Assembly: GCA_034401795.1 (NCBI GenBank)
Contig: CM067371.1
Coordinates: 81,426,628-81,490,627 of the forward strand
Direction: 5' to 3'
Length of the DNA stretch: 64,000 nt
Origin: Chaetoderma sp. LZ-2023a
Taxonomy: Eukaryota; Mollusca; Caudofoveata; Chaetodermatida; Chaetodermatidae
A program made the position numbers and the translations under genes. The notes under the pieces were generated by a model, which saw only the letters and a program-made list of their open reading frames with translations, did no database searches and was not told the DNA's origin. Shown here one piece after another: positions 40,215 to 49,330 of the stretch. Within the stretch, counting starts at the first letter, position 1. The number at the start of each line of letters is the position of its first letter.

Positions 40215-40434
40215 GTAACTCTAATGTCATATTGTGATGTCAAACCTTTCTCATTACCCTTACCCTGTCACAGAAACTGGTTATTGCATTTCAATCTGCA
40301 TGTCTATACGTCTGTCTATCTGTCCATCCATTCATCTGTCTGTCCATCCTCTGGCTGTCTCTCAGAAACTCATTATTTTACTCAGATCAATCCTTTGCTG
40401 TCACTCCAGCCCAAATTGCCCTTTGCAGTATGAT

Positions 40435-40610
40435 CTTGAGGATTGTCCCCTTGCAGGCCAAGACAAGACTATTTATGACATTTTCCCACTGGAATAACTA
40501 ACTGGCTTTATAACTGAGCCAGTCATTGTAATGGTAAATTAAAAAAAAATAGGCTTTTCTTGCCATGCGAATGTATATTCACTGTGCAATTAACGGATTA
40601 AACACAATAA
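40435..40610. repeat. Foldback family 2 copy
   Basis: ttgcaggccaagacaagactatttatgacattttcccactggaataac ... gagccagtcattgtaatggtaaatt ... cttgccatgcgaatg. It lies in the last SLC41 intron. Confidence 0.65.
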
Positions 40611-40699
40611 TACATGTAAATGTTTTGCTAAACTAGAATTACCTGATTAATGAGCCTGGAAAAAACCCCAGAAATCCAGGGGGGAAATGAAGACATAGA

Positions 40700-40828
40700 A
40701 ACTTAGACCTACAACCTGATTTCTCTTGTTTTTATACCCACCAACTTAGACCTACAACCTGATTTCTCTTGTTTTTATACCCACCAACTTAGACCTACAA
40801 CCTGATTTCTCTTGTTTTTATACCCACC
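40700..40828. repeat. Three 43-bp tandem units
   Basis: aacttagacctacaacctgatttc... starts at 40700, 40743 and 40786 with essentially no divergence, so it is a recent expansion. Confidence 0.9.
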
Positions 40829-41370
40829 AAATAAATTTGTGGGGTATTATGTGATGGCATTTATCGGCGGGTGGCAGAGTCGTTTCCGCATGATGACTCC
40901 AATACGGTTTATCGGATCATGTTGAAACTTCATAGGATGATTGGACTAGGTCTGAGGAAGAAACCTATCGAAATCGATGAATACCTGAAATCAAGATGGC
41001 TGCCTGCTTGAAAATTAGTTTCTGCACAATAACTTCACTGTAGTTTATCAGATTGCAACCACCTTCAGCCATCTTGAAAATTTGATTCAGGATGATAACT
41101 CTGTTACCGTTTATCTGATCGCTTTGAAACTTTATACGGTGATTTGACTACATGTACATGTAGGTCTGGGGAAGAAATTTATCAAAATTGATGATGATCC
41201 GATATCCAAGATTGCCGCCAGCCACCAGCCGCATATAACTCCATTACCATTTAGTGGACTGCTTTGAAACTTCAGGGAATAACTGTTCTAGGTCTGAGGA
41301 GGAAATCTCTATTTTCTGAAAGCTCTCATTCATTGGTTTGTCATCATGGTGGGGTATTATGCACTGTTTT
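40829..41370. repeat. Degenerate tandem array (ggggtattatg...aagatggc)
   Basis: Recurring phrases are 'ataactccgttaccgtttat..gat.gctttgaaacttca', 'ggtctgaggaagaaatctatc' and 'aagatggctgcc' at about 40880-40995, 41035-41100, 41100-41215 and 41220-41310, bounded by ggggtattatg at about 40843 and 41351. No gene. Confidence 0.6.
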
Positions 41371-41514
41371 CGGATCTCTAGTTGTCTGATCAAATGGTTA
41401 TAATGTGTTTGTAACCATGGTGTTTGCCAGCATTTTCCACATTATGACACAACATACATTATGTATCAACTCGCCCTTAGAAAAATATAGTTGATTAATT
41501 ACTGGTCAATATGG

Positions 41515-42080
41515 CCAGAAATGACTTCTACTATGGTCTTTGGAAATGTCTGTTTTCAGACAAGTTGAAGAATTTCTTAGAAAACTTACCTAGATAGGCC
41601 AGTCATGACAGTGGTAAGTTTTCAATTATATTCTGCAGATTTCCATTACAGGACACCTCATAAATAAGTTACTGGTTTCCAAAACAAAAAATCAACAACA
41701 GAACCATGTTATATTTTAGTAAGAAATGTTTTGTTCTACTTTTTTAAATGTCCATTTGCAGACCAAGTGAAGACTATTTTTGAAAATTTACCACTGGAAT
41801 GACTGGCAACCGAGCCAGTCATTTCAGTGGTAAATTTTCAAAAATAGTTTTCTCTTGGTCTGCAAATGGACATTGCTTAAAACCACTGGAGAATACGTTT
41901 TTGGCTGGTACGAGTGTTAAAGGGTTAATCCTTTACCCCTTATAGACCGGCAACCACACATTTTCTATGATGGAGGGAGCATTCTGTTAAATGTTTTGAA
42001 GCTAATTTGAGTGGGAGGTGTTGCTGCCTATGGAACTGACTCCAGTCAAATAGGGTTTTAAAATATTCAACAACCCTTCC
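41515..42080. repeat. Cluster of foldback copies (families 2, 2 and 1)
   Basis: A partial family-2 copy is at about 41515-41640. A strong family-2 palindrome is at about 41750-41875 (catttgcagaccaagtgaag ... accactggaatgactggcaa, then the inverse down to ggtctgcaaatgg), ending gttaaagggttaa at about 41927. A family-1 copy is at about 41985-42075 (ttctgttaaatgttttgaag ... agtcaaatagggttttaaaa). Confidence 0.7.
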
Positions 42081-42532
42081 TGTATTGCTCTTTCGAAAGT
42101 TTCTAGTGTCAAAGAATCAAAGGGCTTTTTAAATCTGTGCTAAGGGACCAAGTTTGAAATAAATTGTGAATCCTTTCCTCATGTTATTAATATGTAATAT
42201 GTGTACACACTATCGGATGTGTACATACCGCCAATTCACAAAAGTCACCATTCACATTCAGATTATATGTGGATGATTGTATACACACTAACTTACACGT
42301 TTTTGCACACAAGTTATATACCCAACTGTTTCAACATTCGATATGGAATATTTATTAGGATTTATTGTGAAAATCACGATTATTTTCAACCGACCAGTGG
42401 TATTTCAGGCTCGCCTGGAATCTGCTGCGGTTTTTCTCCGAAGCCTTGGCGGATTATCCTTACTCAACAAGAATAATTGCGCACTAATATTTGGGCATGA
42501 CAAATGCACAAAAGTTAATTTGATTATGTTTT

Positions 42533-42722
42533 TGTGAGCTGTACTTGGTATACTGTAATTGCGGTAACATTTCTTAATAAAAAAGTTGAATATTTTGAGA
42601 TTTGCGCAGTGCCGACGTAATGGTATTAAAATTTTGTTAATTTTAGATTTGCTCGGTACAGTATTTCAATATAGTCGTGATACCGATACCATGCGGTAAA
42701 TACGGTATACCGAACAGCTCCT
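42533..42722. mobile_element. Short hAT-like MITE (tentative)
   Basis: The gagctgtacttggtatactg left end is roughly inverted at the right (acggtataccgaacagctcc). The 'cggtataccg' core resembles the ends of the element at 18635-20242. No clean 8-bp duplication is seen. Confidence 0.35.
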
Positions 42723-42916
42723 CTAAGATTGATTAAATCTCTGCATGCCAGGGGACAAGTCTTTCCTGATTTTCCCACACAGATACCTGGGCAATACTGA
42801 TGACATCTTTTATGTCATAAATAAGTCTTAATAATAAAGACTAAAGCGAGAATAGTTCTTTGGGGAAAATTCTTGACATGACTGCCATTGTAAAGTATGG
42901 GCCGGCCTAATCCTCT

Positions 42917-43297
42917 GCCATGTGGAGTGGGCTAGCCTCATCCCGTGCCATGTGGAGTGGGCTGGCCTCATCGCATGCTATGTGGAGTTGCTGGCCTCAT
43001 CCTGTGCCATGTGGAGTGGGCTGGCCTCATCTCATGCTATGTGGAGTGGGATGGTCTTATCCCGTGCCATGTGGAGTGGGCTGGCCTCATCCTGTGCCAT
43101 GTGGAGTGGGCTGGCCTCATCGCATGCTATGTGGAGTGGGCTGGCCTCATCCCGTGCCATGTGGAGTGGGCTGGCCTCATCCCGTGCCATGTGGAGTGGG
43201 CTGGCCTCATCCCGTGCCATGTGGAGTGGGCTGGCCTCATCCCGTGCCATGTGGAGTGGGCTGGCCTCATCCCGTGCCATGTGGAGTGGGCTGGCCA
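42917..43297. repeat. 30-bp minisatellite, about 13 units
   Basis: The unit gccatgtggagtgggctggc plus ctcatcccgt repeats head-to-tail. The 3' five or six units are identical and the 5' units carry substitutions and one short unit. Since 30 is a multiple of three, all three + frames (and one minus frame) remain open; these are not genes. It lies in the last SLC41 intron. Confidence 0.93.
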
Positions 43298-43374
43298 GCA
43301 TTGGCTATTGCTGTCATGAAAAGGTTAAGGAGTTAAAAAACTGTTTAATATTTTGCTAATAAGAGTGATCCATT

Positions 43375-43740
43375 CCTAGCTATGTCATGCCCATTTCTAG
43401 CTATGTCATGCCCATTCCTAGCTAAGCTCTGCCCACACTTTGTCCGTGTTGTGATCGATCGAACCCGGAATTCACAGAATCACAAGATCAAAGTAACTAT
43501 ACAGGTAAGCTTTTGAATATTTTGAAACTAATTTGATTGGCAGGCAGCTACAGCTCGCAGTCAAATTAGTTTCAAAATCTTCAAAAGACAGTTTATTAAA
43601 TTGTAAATCCATCAAAGACATAGAATTGACCGACTCTTCAATGTTAATGATGCAGATATACCTCATAATGGTTGTGACGTCAGGTCCCTAGTGATGTTAT
43701 TGCTTAGGACGTCAGATACTTGAGCGACAGATGAGATACA
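43375..43740. repeat. Foldback family 1 copy upstream of last SLC41 exon
   Basis: tagctatgtcatgcccatttc units, gctctgcccacactttg...gttgtgatcgatcgaac, the palindrome at 43513-43590 (ttttgaatattttgaaacta ... gtcaaattagtttcaaaatc), then aaatccatcaaagacatag...cgtcagatacttgagcgacag, ending about 35 bp before the exon at 43774. Confidence 0.75.
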
Positions 43741-43773
43741 AAATGTATCAGATCTGCTATATCTCTGTTTCAG

Positions 43774-43962
43774 GTAGCATTGTTGCTGTACATCGCAAAC
43801 TGGATGGTGCATCGACTCTGGGTTAATGGCGATGATCCGGATAACTTTGCCATTCCATACCTCACTGCTATTGGAGACCTCCTCGGTACCAGCTTATTGG
43901 CATTAGGTTTCTATTCACTCAGATCGTTAGGAGACAGCTTTGCAAATGTTCAAGGTCAATAA
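43774..43962 (+). CDS. SLC41A-like: SLC41/MgtE-like magnesium transporter, terminal exon
   Basis: Acceptor atctctgtttcag. It reads VALLLYIANWMVHRLWVNG, DPDNFAIPYLTAIGDLLGTS, LLALGFYSLRSLGD and a short tail to TAA at 43960-43962. The Asp-Pro-Asp-Asn-x-x-Ile-Pro-x-x-Thr-x-x-Gly-Asp-Leu-x-Gly motif is the strongest signature of the family and lines the Mg2+ path. With the other four exons it gives about 231 residues, the whole second MgtE half; the C-terminal tail is short. The exon phase matches the previous exon exactly. Confidence 0.93.
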   Translation, partial: VALLLYIANWMVHRLWVNGDDPDNFAIPYLTAIGDLLGTSLLALGFYSLRSLGDSFANVQGQ

Positions 43963-43963
43963 A
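43958..43963 (+). promoter_or_regulatory. AATAAA overlapping the SLC41-like stop codon
   Basis: The stop TAA lies inside AATAAA (caataaatg). If used as the polyadenylation signal, the 3' UTR would be only about 10-30 nt. No other AATAAA is seen in the next ~230 bp before a Tc1 insertion. Confidence 0.4.
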
Positions 43964-44196
43964 TGTTTGCTAAAGATAGTCAATAGCACCGTATGGCATC
44001 ATATAATAGGTCCTGTCAAAATCTATGAGTACTAATATAAACAGTCAAATGTTGTAAACACTCATATATGCTCAAAGGACAATTAGTTTTTCTTGCAAAC
44101 ATTTTGCTAGAAGTTATATTCTGTTGAATATAGTGGAATGAATTTGACTGGAAGATGCTCTGTAGACAATCAATTGCTTGGTGCATCTGTTTTATA

Positions 44197-45833
44197 CACC
44201 TGTGCAAAAGTTAAGCACCACCCTATTTTTATGCACATGCGAGGGTATATTCATGTGCTATGAAGAAAGCAATAGCATAAACATTTATGTACCCATCCAT
44301 CTTAGTGCAAGAGGTAATAATGCAACTAGAGGAATGCTGATTATGATTGTGGGGAAACACTGTATGTTTTTGTTTGAACTTGAAAACGAGGCCTGAATAT
44401 GGTTACGTTGACACAACTGACAACTATTGCCCTACAGTTGACACACGTGGCTAGATTGTCATTAATGGTGTCTGAAAACGAAGTTTAACATCTGTGCACG
44501 AGTTTGAGACTGTCATTATTAATACCGGGTATATCCACCTTGTGCCTGGATGACGGCCTGGACACGACGTCTCATGCTGGTCACCAACCGACTGATACGC
44601 CATTGTGGTATTCGTTGCCATTCAAGATGGAGTGCGTCTGTTAATTCCTGTAGGTTCTGCACAGGAGGATCCCTCCTTCTCACCATGTTTCCCAGAATGT
44701 CCGAGATATGCTCAATAGGGTTCATGTCAGGGCTCCTTGCTGGCCATGGTAGGGTTTCGATGGTATTCATGCACAGCTCTAGCACGATGTGGTCGGGCGT
44801 TGTCATCCATCAACATAGGGTGGGTTCCAGGTGCATGATTTACAAAATGAGGGACCACAACTCTATCCAGTATGGAATCTTGATATCTTTGTCCATTTAG
44901 TGTTCCAGGTACAGTCAACAGATTCAGCTTACAATCAAATGAGATGCACCCCCATATCATAACGGAACCTCCACCAAATGGAACTTCTTCCATGATGTTA
45001 CGTTGGTCGTACGCCGTGCGTCTGGACCTCCATACACGAGTTCGACCATCTGTGGCATGAAGCAGGAACCGACTTTCATCGGACCAGTGTACCCGTCTCC
45101 AGGATCTCATGTTCCAGTGTCTTCTTTCGTTGCACCACCTCAGACGCTCCTCTTTGTGGTGTGCAGTGAGGAGAGGACGTCTGACAGGTCTCCTAGCTTT
45201 CATGCCAGCAGCATACAGTCTCCTTTTGACGGTAGACATTGACACTCTATTGCGCGTTTCCCATTGCTGGCTGAGCACTCTGCTGTTGGTGAATGGAGAT
45301 CTCCTAACAAGGCGTACTAGGGCTCGATCATCACGGGCAGTAGTCTTCTTCGGTCTTCCAGATCTAGGCCTGTCCTTCACCTCGTTAGTTTGCCCATGTT
45401 TTGCAATCAAACGACTGATTACAGTATGGTTAATGTTCAGCTGTCTGCCAATCTCTCTGCATGACATACCAGTGGTATGCATGCCTATGATTTGCCATTT
45501 CACACGATCACTTAACCTTCGTCTTGCCATAGCGGTTCACAATCAAGAGCTAATTCTCTCTGTACAAATAAACCACGGTCATGAACACAAAATTCCTAAT
45601 CTTGTCGCCTAAATCTGTATGTAATGTTCTACACCTCAAACTGGACTTTTACATAACTGAACACGTGTGCTGTTTCCCGCCACGCACGGACATCTCTGAC
45701 ATAACTGAACACGGTGCATTTCGTACTTGGAATTATGTCAGCTAACGCGGGGACAAAAAGTATGGCAGCCTAGTTGTACCATCATGTTTCTACGTTCTAT
45801 TGTTTTTGCTGGTGCTTAACTTTTGCACAGGTG
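44197..45833 (-). mobile_element. Tc1-like DNA transposon, full length
   Basis: Perfect 24-bp terminal inverted repeats start CACCTGTGCAAAAGTTAAGC; the right copy ends GCACAGGTG at 45833. The element is flanked by TA on both sides (44195-44196, 45834-45835), the target duplication of Tc1/mariner elements. It is 1637 bp, a typical length, with one transposase gene on the minus strand. It sits about 235 bp downstream of the SLC41 stop, just after a family-1 foldback remnant (about 44118-44165). Confidence 0.95.
44519..45530 (-). pseudogene. Tc1-like transposase, single frameshift
   Basis: Minus strand from ATG at 45530 (MARRRLSDRVKWQIIGMHTT). The first ~110 residues carry paired-type helix-turn-helix motifs (SCREIGRQLNINHTVISRLI) with an AT-hook-like RSGRPKKT between them. 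The DDE domain follows: VHWSDESRF (first Asp), LMDDNARPH (second Asp) and SPDMNPIEHI (Glu), i.e. DD34E as in Tc1. The frame breaks near 44766, between the second Asp and the Glu, so the first frame stops at 44727 and the remainder reads to 44519 in another frame. It would cut and paste the element at TA sites; as it stands no full protein is made. Confidence 0.92.
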
Positions 45834-46100
45834 TATATATAATACCAAAACACACAATGCCTAACCTACAACTGGTTAGACTTAGTTACGTTTCAAATTT
45901 TTATGAGATTAGGATAAAATAATTTTAATTTGAAATAGAAAAATATTGTGCTTTTCACTTTAGGGTAGTACGGTTTGCTTTGAATCCCACTAACCCTTGT
46001 TCAAAATGAGATTTAGCTAAACTTTTGTGATATTGGATAATCTGAAAGGGCCATCCATCGCATGTCCTCATTTTATCATCTCATATAAGTTTTTTAATAA

Positions 46101-46138
46101 TAATTATATATATATAGATATATATATATAGATATACA
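46101..46138. repeat. AT/ATAG microsatellite
   Basis: aattatatatatatagatatatatatatagatatac. Confidence 0.8.
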
Positions 46139-46164
46139 TGGAACAACTGTTACATTTTTGATTA

Positions 46165-46393
46165 CTTAATAGTCAAGCTGGCCAAAAAAATGGCTTCTGC
46201 ATTGATCTTGACAAATGTTCGTTTGCAGCCAAAGAGAAAACTATTTTTGCAAATTTACCACTGGAATGGCTGGCTCGTAAACCGACCTAGTCATTCTAGT
46301 GATAAAAATAGTATTTTCTTGGCCTGAAAATGGACATTTAATGCGCAAATATTTTCATATATTCTTAGCTACCAAATTTAACTATTAAAGGGC
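46165..46393. repeat. Foldback family 2 copy
   Basis: gtcaagctggccaaaaaaatgg ... gtttgcagccaaagagaaaac ... accactggaatggctggctc / gacctagtcattctagtgat ... ttggcctgaaaatgg ... aactattaaagggctaat. Confidence 0.7.
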
Positions 46394-46561
46394 TAATAAA
46401 GACTCATTCAGATATATGCGACACGACACCAGGCAGCGTGATGATGTAGCTTTGTCACGTATACATGTGTAGATCAGATTTTCGTTCTGTCGATTGACAT
46501 TGTGTTGTGTCATAAGGAAATTTCGAGCAGCACAGTATGACATGAAAATCAATCAGTCACG

Positions 46562-47949
46562 TAGGGTTGCACGATTATTCACGTTTCATAATCACGATCA
46601 TTTAAAAAAAAAAATCGCAATACGATTAATCATGAACTATATTAACGACGTCAATGCTGCTTAGAGGACGTTATTATGCTACTGCAGATTGTAAGATTAT
46701 GGGTTAGGCACTTGGGTATACATACATGGACAGAATACGCCAGTTGCTGATTGCAAACAGGAATGTATCGAGATTTTTCTAGACGGAAAACAGAAGGTAC
46801 AGTATTTCGCTTAATTGTAGGCTATGCTCTTATAGAAGCCCACCCCCCAACTTTGACATATGAGCTCCAATGATTTCTTAGCTGTTTCAAAATGGCAAAA
46901 CTCTATAGTAGGCCATGTATGTTCAAGATATAATAAAGTTTATTCCACACTTTTGTAGTCAAAATGCGATTAAAACAGTTTTGGCATGATTAAATAGCTT
47001 CCTTATTATAAATATATTTTAAGACCAAATTTATGTACCAAACAAGTACGGGAGGAAATGTGCATCAATTTTGTAACACCGATCAACATTAAATGATCCA
47101 AATTGAATTATTACGAATGACAATATAGCCGGCCTCGTAAGTTGGCGAGCCAGCGGCTCTTTTGCGATGGGAGGCTGCGTGTTCTCGCGAGATATTATGC
47201 GTTAACGGGCGTTTATCAAATGTGTACCCATTATTTAGATCAGTATAATACTCAGTTCCTATCGCACAATGATAAAATATAGAAATTCCCGAGTTCCGAG
47301 TTCAGAATATTTATATCCGAGTACTCGCTCTAAAATAAACTCTTCAATTGGAGGCGAATTACGTGATTTGTATTTTTTTCGCGACGCCATTTTATATCAA
47401 ATTGTGGATTAATTTTGATGTAAAAAAACGACCTTTATTAAAGGATACGCAATATTTAGGCGCTCAAATCAAATAATTTCACTTCCCTGGTGATGTTTTG
47501 AGGTTTACATTAAACATAGGCGTAGGCTGTGAGAATTTTTACTGGAGAAAATGCGTTGAATTTCCGTGCTATCAGTTTTAGAACTTTTTGGGGAAAACCG
47601 TTAGCGCATAAATATTCAGAGAATGGGGAATGCGGGATAAGCGTGTGTGATTACAACAACAATGACAAATAGCGACCAAGTGAACAATCTTTATTCATCT
47701 AAAACTAATCATGAGTCAATGCAAACAAATCAGTTATTTATATAGTTTATTTAATCATTCACACATTCGGCTGATAGCCGGATGTTTGTTTCCATGATTG
47801 GTAACGCGAGCAGTTTCACAAGCGTAAAAGTGTCTTGACAAAAATTTCAACATGGCGATTATACGATTATTTCATTTTATAATCGTCCACGATCATTTTG
47901 AATTATATAATCGCAATTAATCGAATAATCGAAAAATCGTGCAACCCTA
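46562..47949. mobile_element. Non-autonomous hAT-like element, 8-bp target duplication
   Basis: The ends TAGGGTTGCACGATTATT and aaaaatcgtgcaaccctA are inverted. A perfect 8-bp duplication CAGTCACG flanks it (46554-46561 and 47950-47957). The 1388-bp interior has no transposase. It appears to contain an inverted, diverged piece of the TACCGT-type element seen at 26044-26952 (about 46798-47600, clearest at 47150-47490), so it is either composite or a nested insertion. Confidence 0.87.
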
Positions 47950-48096
47950 CAGTCACGTAACTGAACTAATCTCCATCCTAAATACTCTACCATTAATTTC
48001 TCCATAATGTCCTATACCCTGGAATGTCAGAACAGGGCTTATTGGCATTTAAAAGAGGGAATGGGTAATGTATTTAATGATAAACTAATATTACTG

Positions 48097-48290
48097 TTTC
48101 ACATCATGAGATCATACTTACCTCCCTTGATATACTAGTATATTGGCTCTAAATTCAATAATATTCAGAATTATAAAAAGTTAGGTGCCCCTAATGGGCA
48201 GGTGGAAGTACATAGTCATGCACATGATAAACACCACCCTCTGCGCATGCGCACACCGGTACTTCCGTTTTCTAATATATTGGCTGAAAG
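48097..48290 (+). repeat. Left ITR and promoter-like motifs, DIRS copy D
   Basis: Inverse of 54955-55185. It contains ctgcgcatgcgcac (NRF-1-like palindrome), accggtacttccgtt (ETS-like) and atattggc (CCAAT-like), in the same order as in copy B although the surrounding bases differ strongly. The subfamily has an additional ccggt next to the ETS-like site. Confidence 0.8.
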
Positions 48291-48358
48291 CAACTTGTGG
48301 AAAATCTTCACAGGCTCTTTATCGAGAATTTCTCTATTTAAAATCATCCTATTCCATC

Positions 48359-48403
48359 ATGGCTGATGCAAAACTGTTGGAGGAGTCCTCGTCATCATCT
48401 AAG
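48359..48403 (+). CDS. DIRS copy D Gag exon 1 (15 codons)
   Basis: MADAKLLEESSSSSK, ending AAG/gtgaca in phase 0. It joins the acceptor ccttttcag at 49330, continuing KCPSCLKTMKARFFP. It is acidic/Ser-rich and starts with ATG, as in copies B and E. Confidence 0.6.
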
Positions 48404-49330
48404 GTGACATTGTTCCGGGCTTTTATTTAAGACTTGTAACTTTTGTGTGTTACCGGTTTTCGTCGCTGCCATTTCGGCGGTACCGCGTTTTCAGGTGCTG
48501 GGAATCCTTGTAAATTTTTTCCCAGCGCCTAGGGCTATTAATCTCTTGTGTTTTACGCTTACAGGTTTGTCTTGTGACTAAACAAGGATGCCTGGTCTTC
48601 TCTAGAAGGTTGTTCACGTCCCAGGGTGACTTATCATCGCGATATGTCTAGGGGTTGGAGATATAATAAATTAATAAATAAAATATCTCCTTCCTTTTGT
48701 CCCATCCCCCTCATCAGTTCTTCTGGAAGAGGAGTCTCAGCGGATGGAGGGACGTGTTTTCCTGCACAAGAGGATGGTTGCCTGTGCTCAGGCTAAGGGA
48801 GTTTATTAATTATGGCGCATAATTATTTGAAAATAATTACAATTTTCTGCTGCCTTTTGCTATTGCACTATATTCTCTCTTGTGTGTGCATGGGTTCTCG
48901 AGTATATATAATTTAATATTATATTATTCGGGAGCTAGGAATGTCTGTTAGATCTAGATATTTCTTGCATTTTTTCTGACGTCCCCTCTCCTTGAAGGAG
49001 CTTTTGCATTGAGGTTTGATGTCATAATCAACCAGAGTTTTCTCTTTCCTTGATGTCACGATCTTAGTTTAGAGTAGTCTGTGATGTCTTCATCTCCCTG
49101 TTTATTAGGAGTGTGGAGAGATATCTAGATAGTCATAATCTTTCTCTCTCTCTTAATTTGGGGTTCTGGTTGTAATTGGTGTTTTATTAACTAGAGAAGT
49201 CACCTGTCCCGTCAGGGTGGTCATAAAAGTGGATGTCTTCTCTCGAGTTTGTTTTGGTTTCTACTAAATAGTCCATTAACAAGGCTTTGAAACTATCATA
49301 CTCATTGTCTTCGTATCCCTCCCTTTTCAG
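48404..49330 (+). other. Predicted intron, DIRS copy D 5' region
   Basis: 927 bp between the gtgaca donor and the ccttttcag acceptor. Near its 3' end it shares 'atactcattgtcttcgt' with copies A and B, presumably a splicing-related segment (branch and polypyrimidine region). A minus-strand frame at 49187-49387 is not conserved. Confidence 0.55.

Noticed and set aside
42920..43359. Overlapping 124-145-codon repetitive frames on the + strand and one on the minus strand
   Set aside because: Produced by the 30-bp tandem unit, which keeps all + frames open.
44550..44900. Plus-strand frames opposite the Tc1 transposase (44550-44900, 45003-45242, 45109-45612)
   Set aside because: Antisense shadows of the transposase gene.
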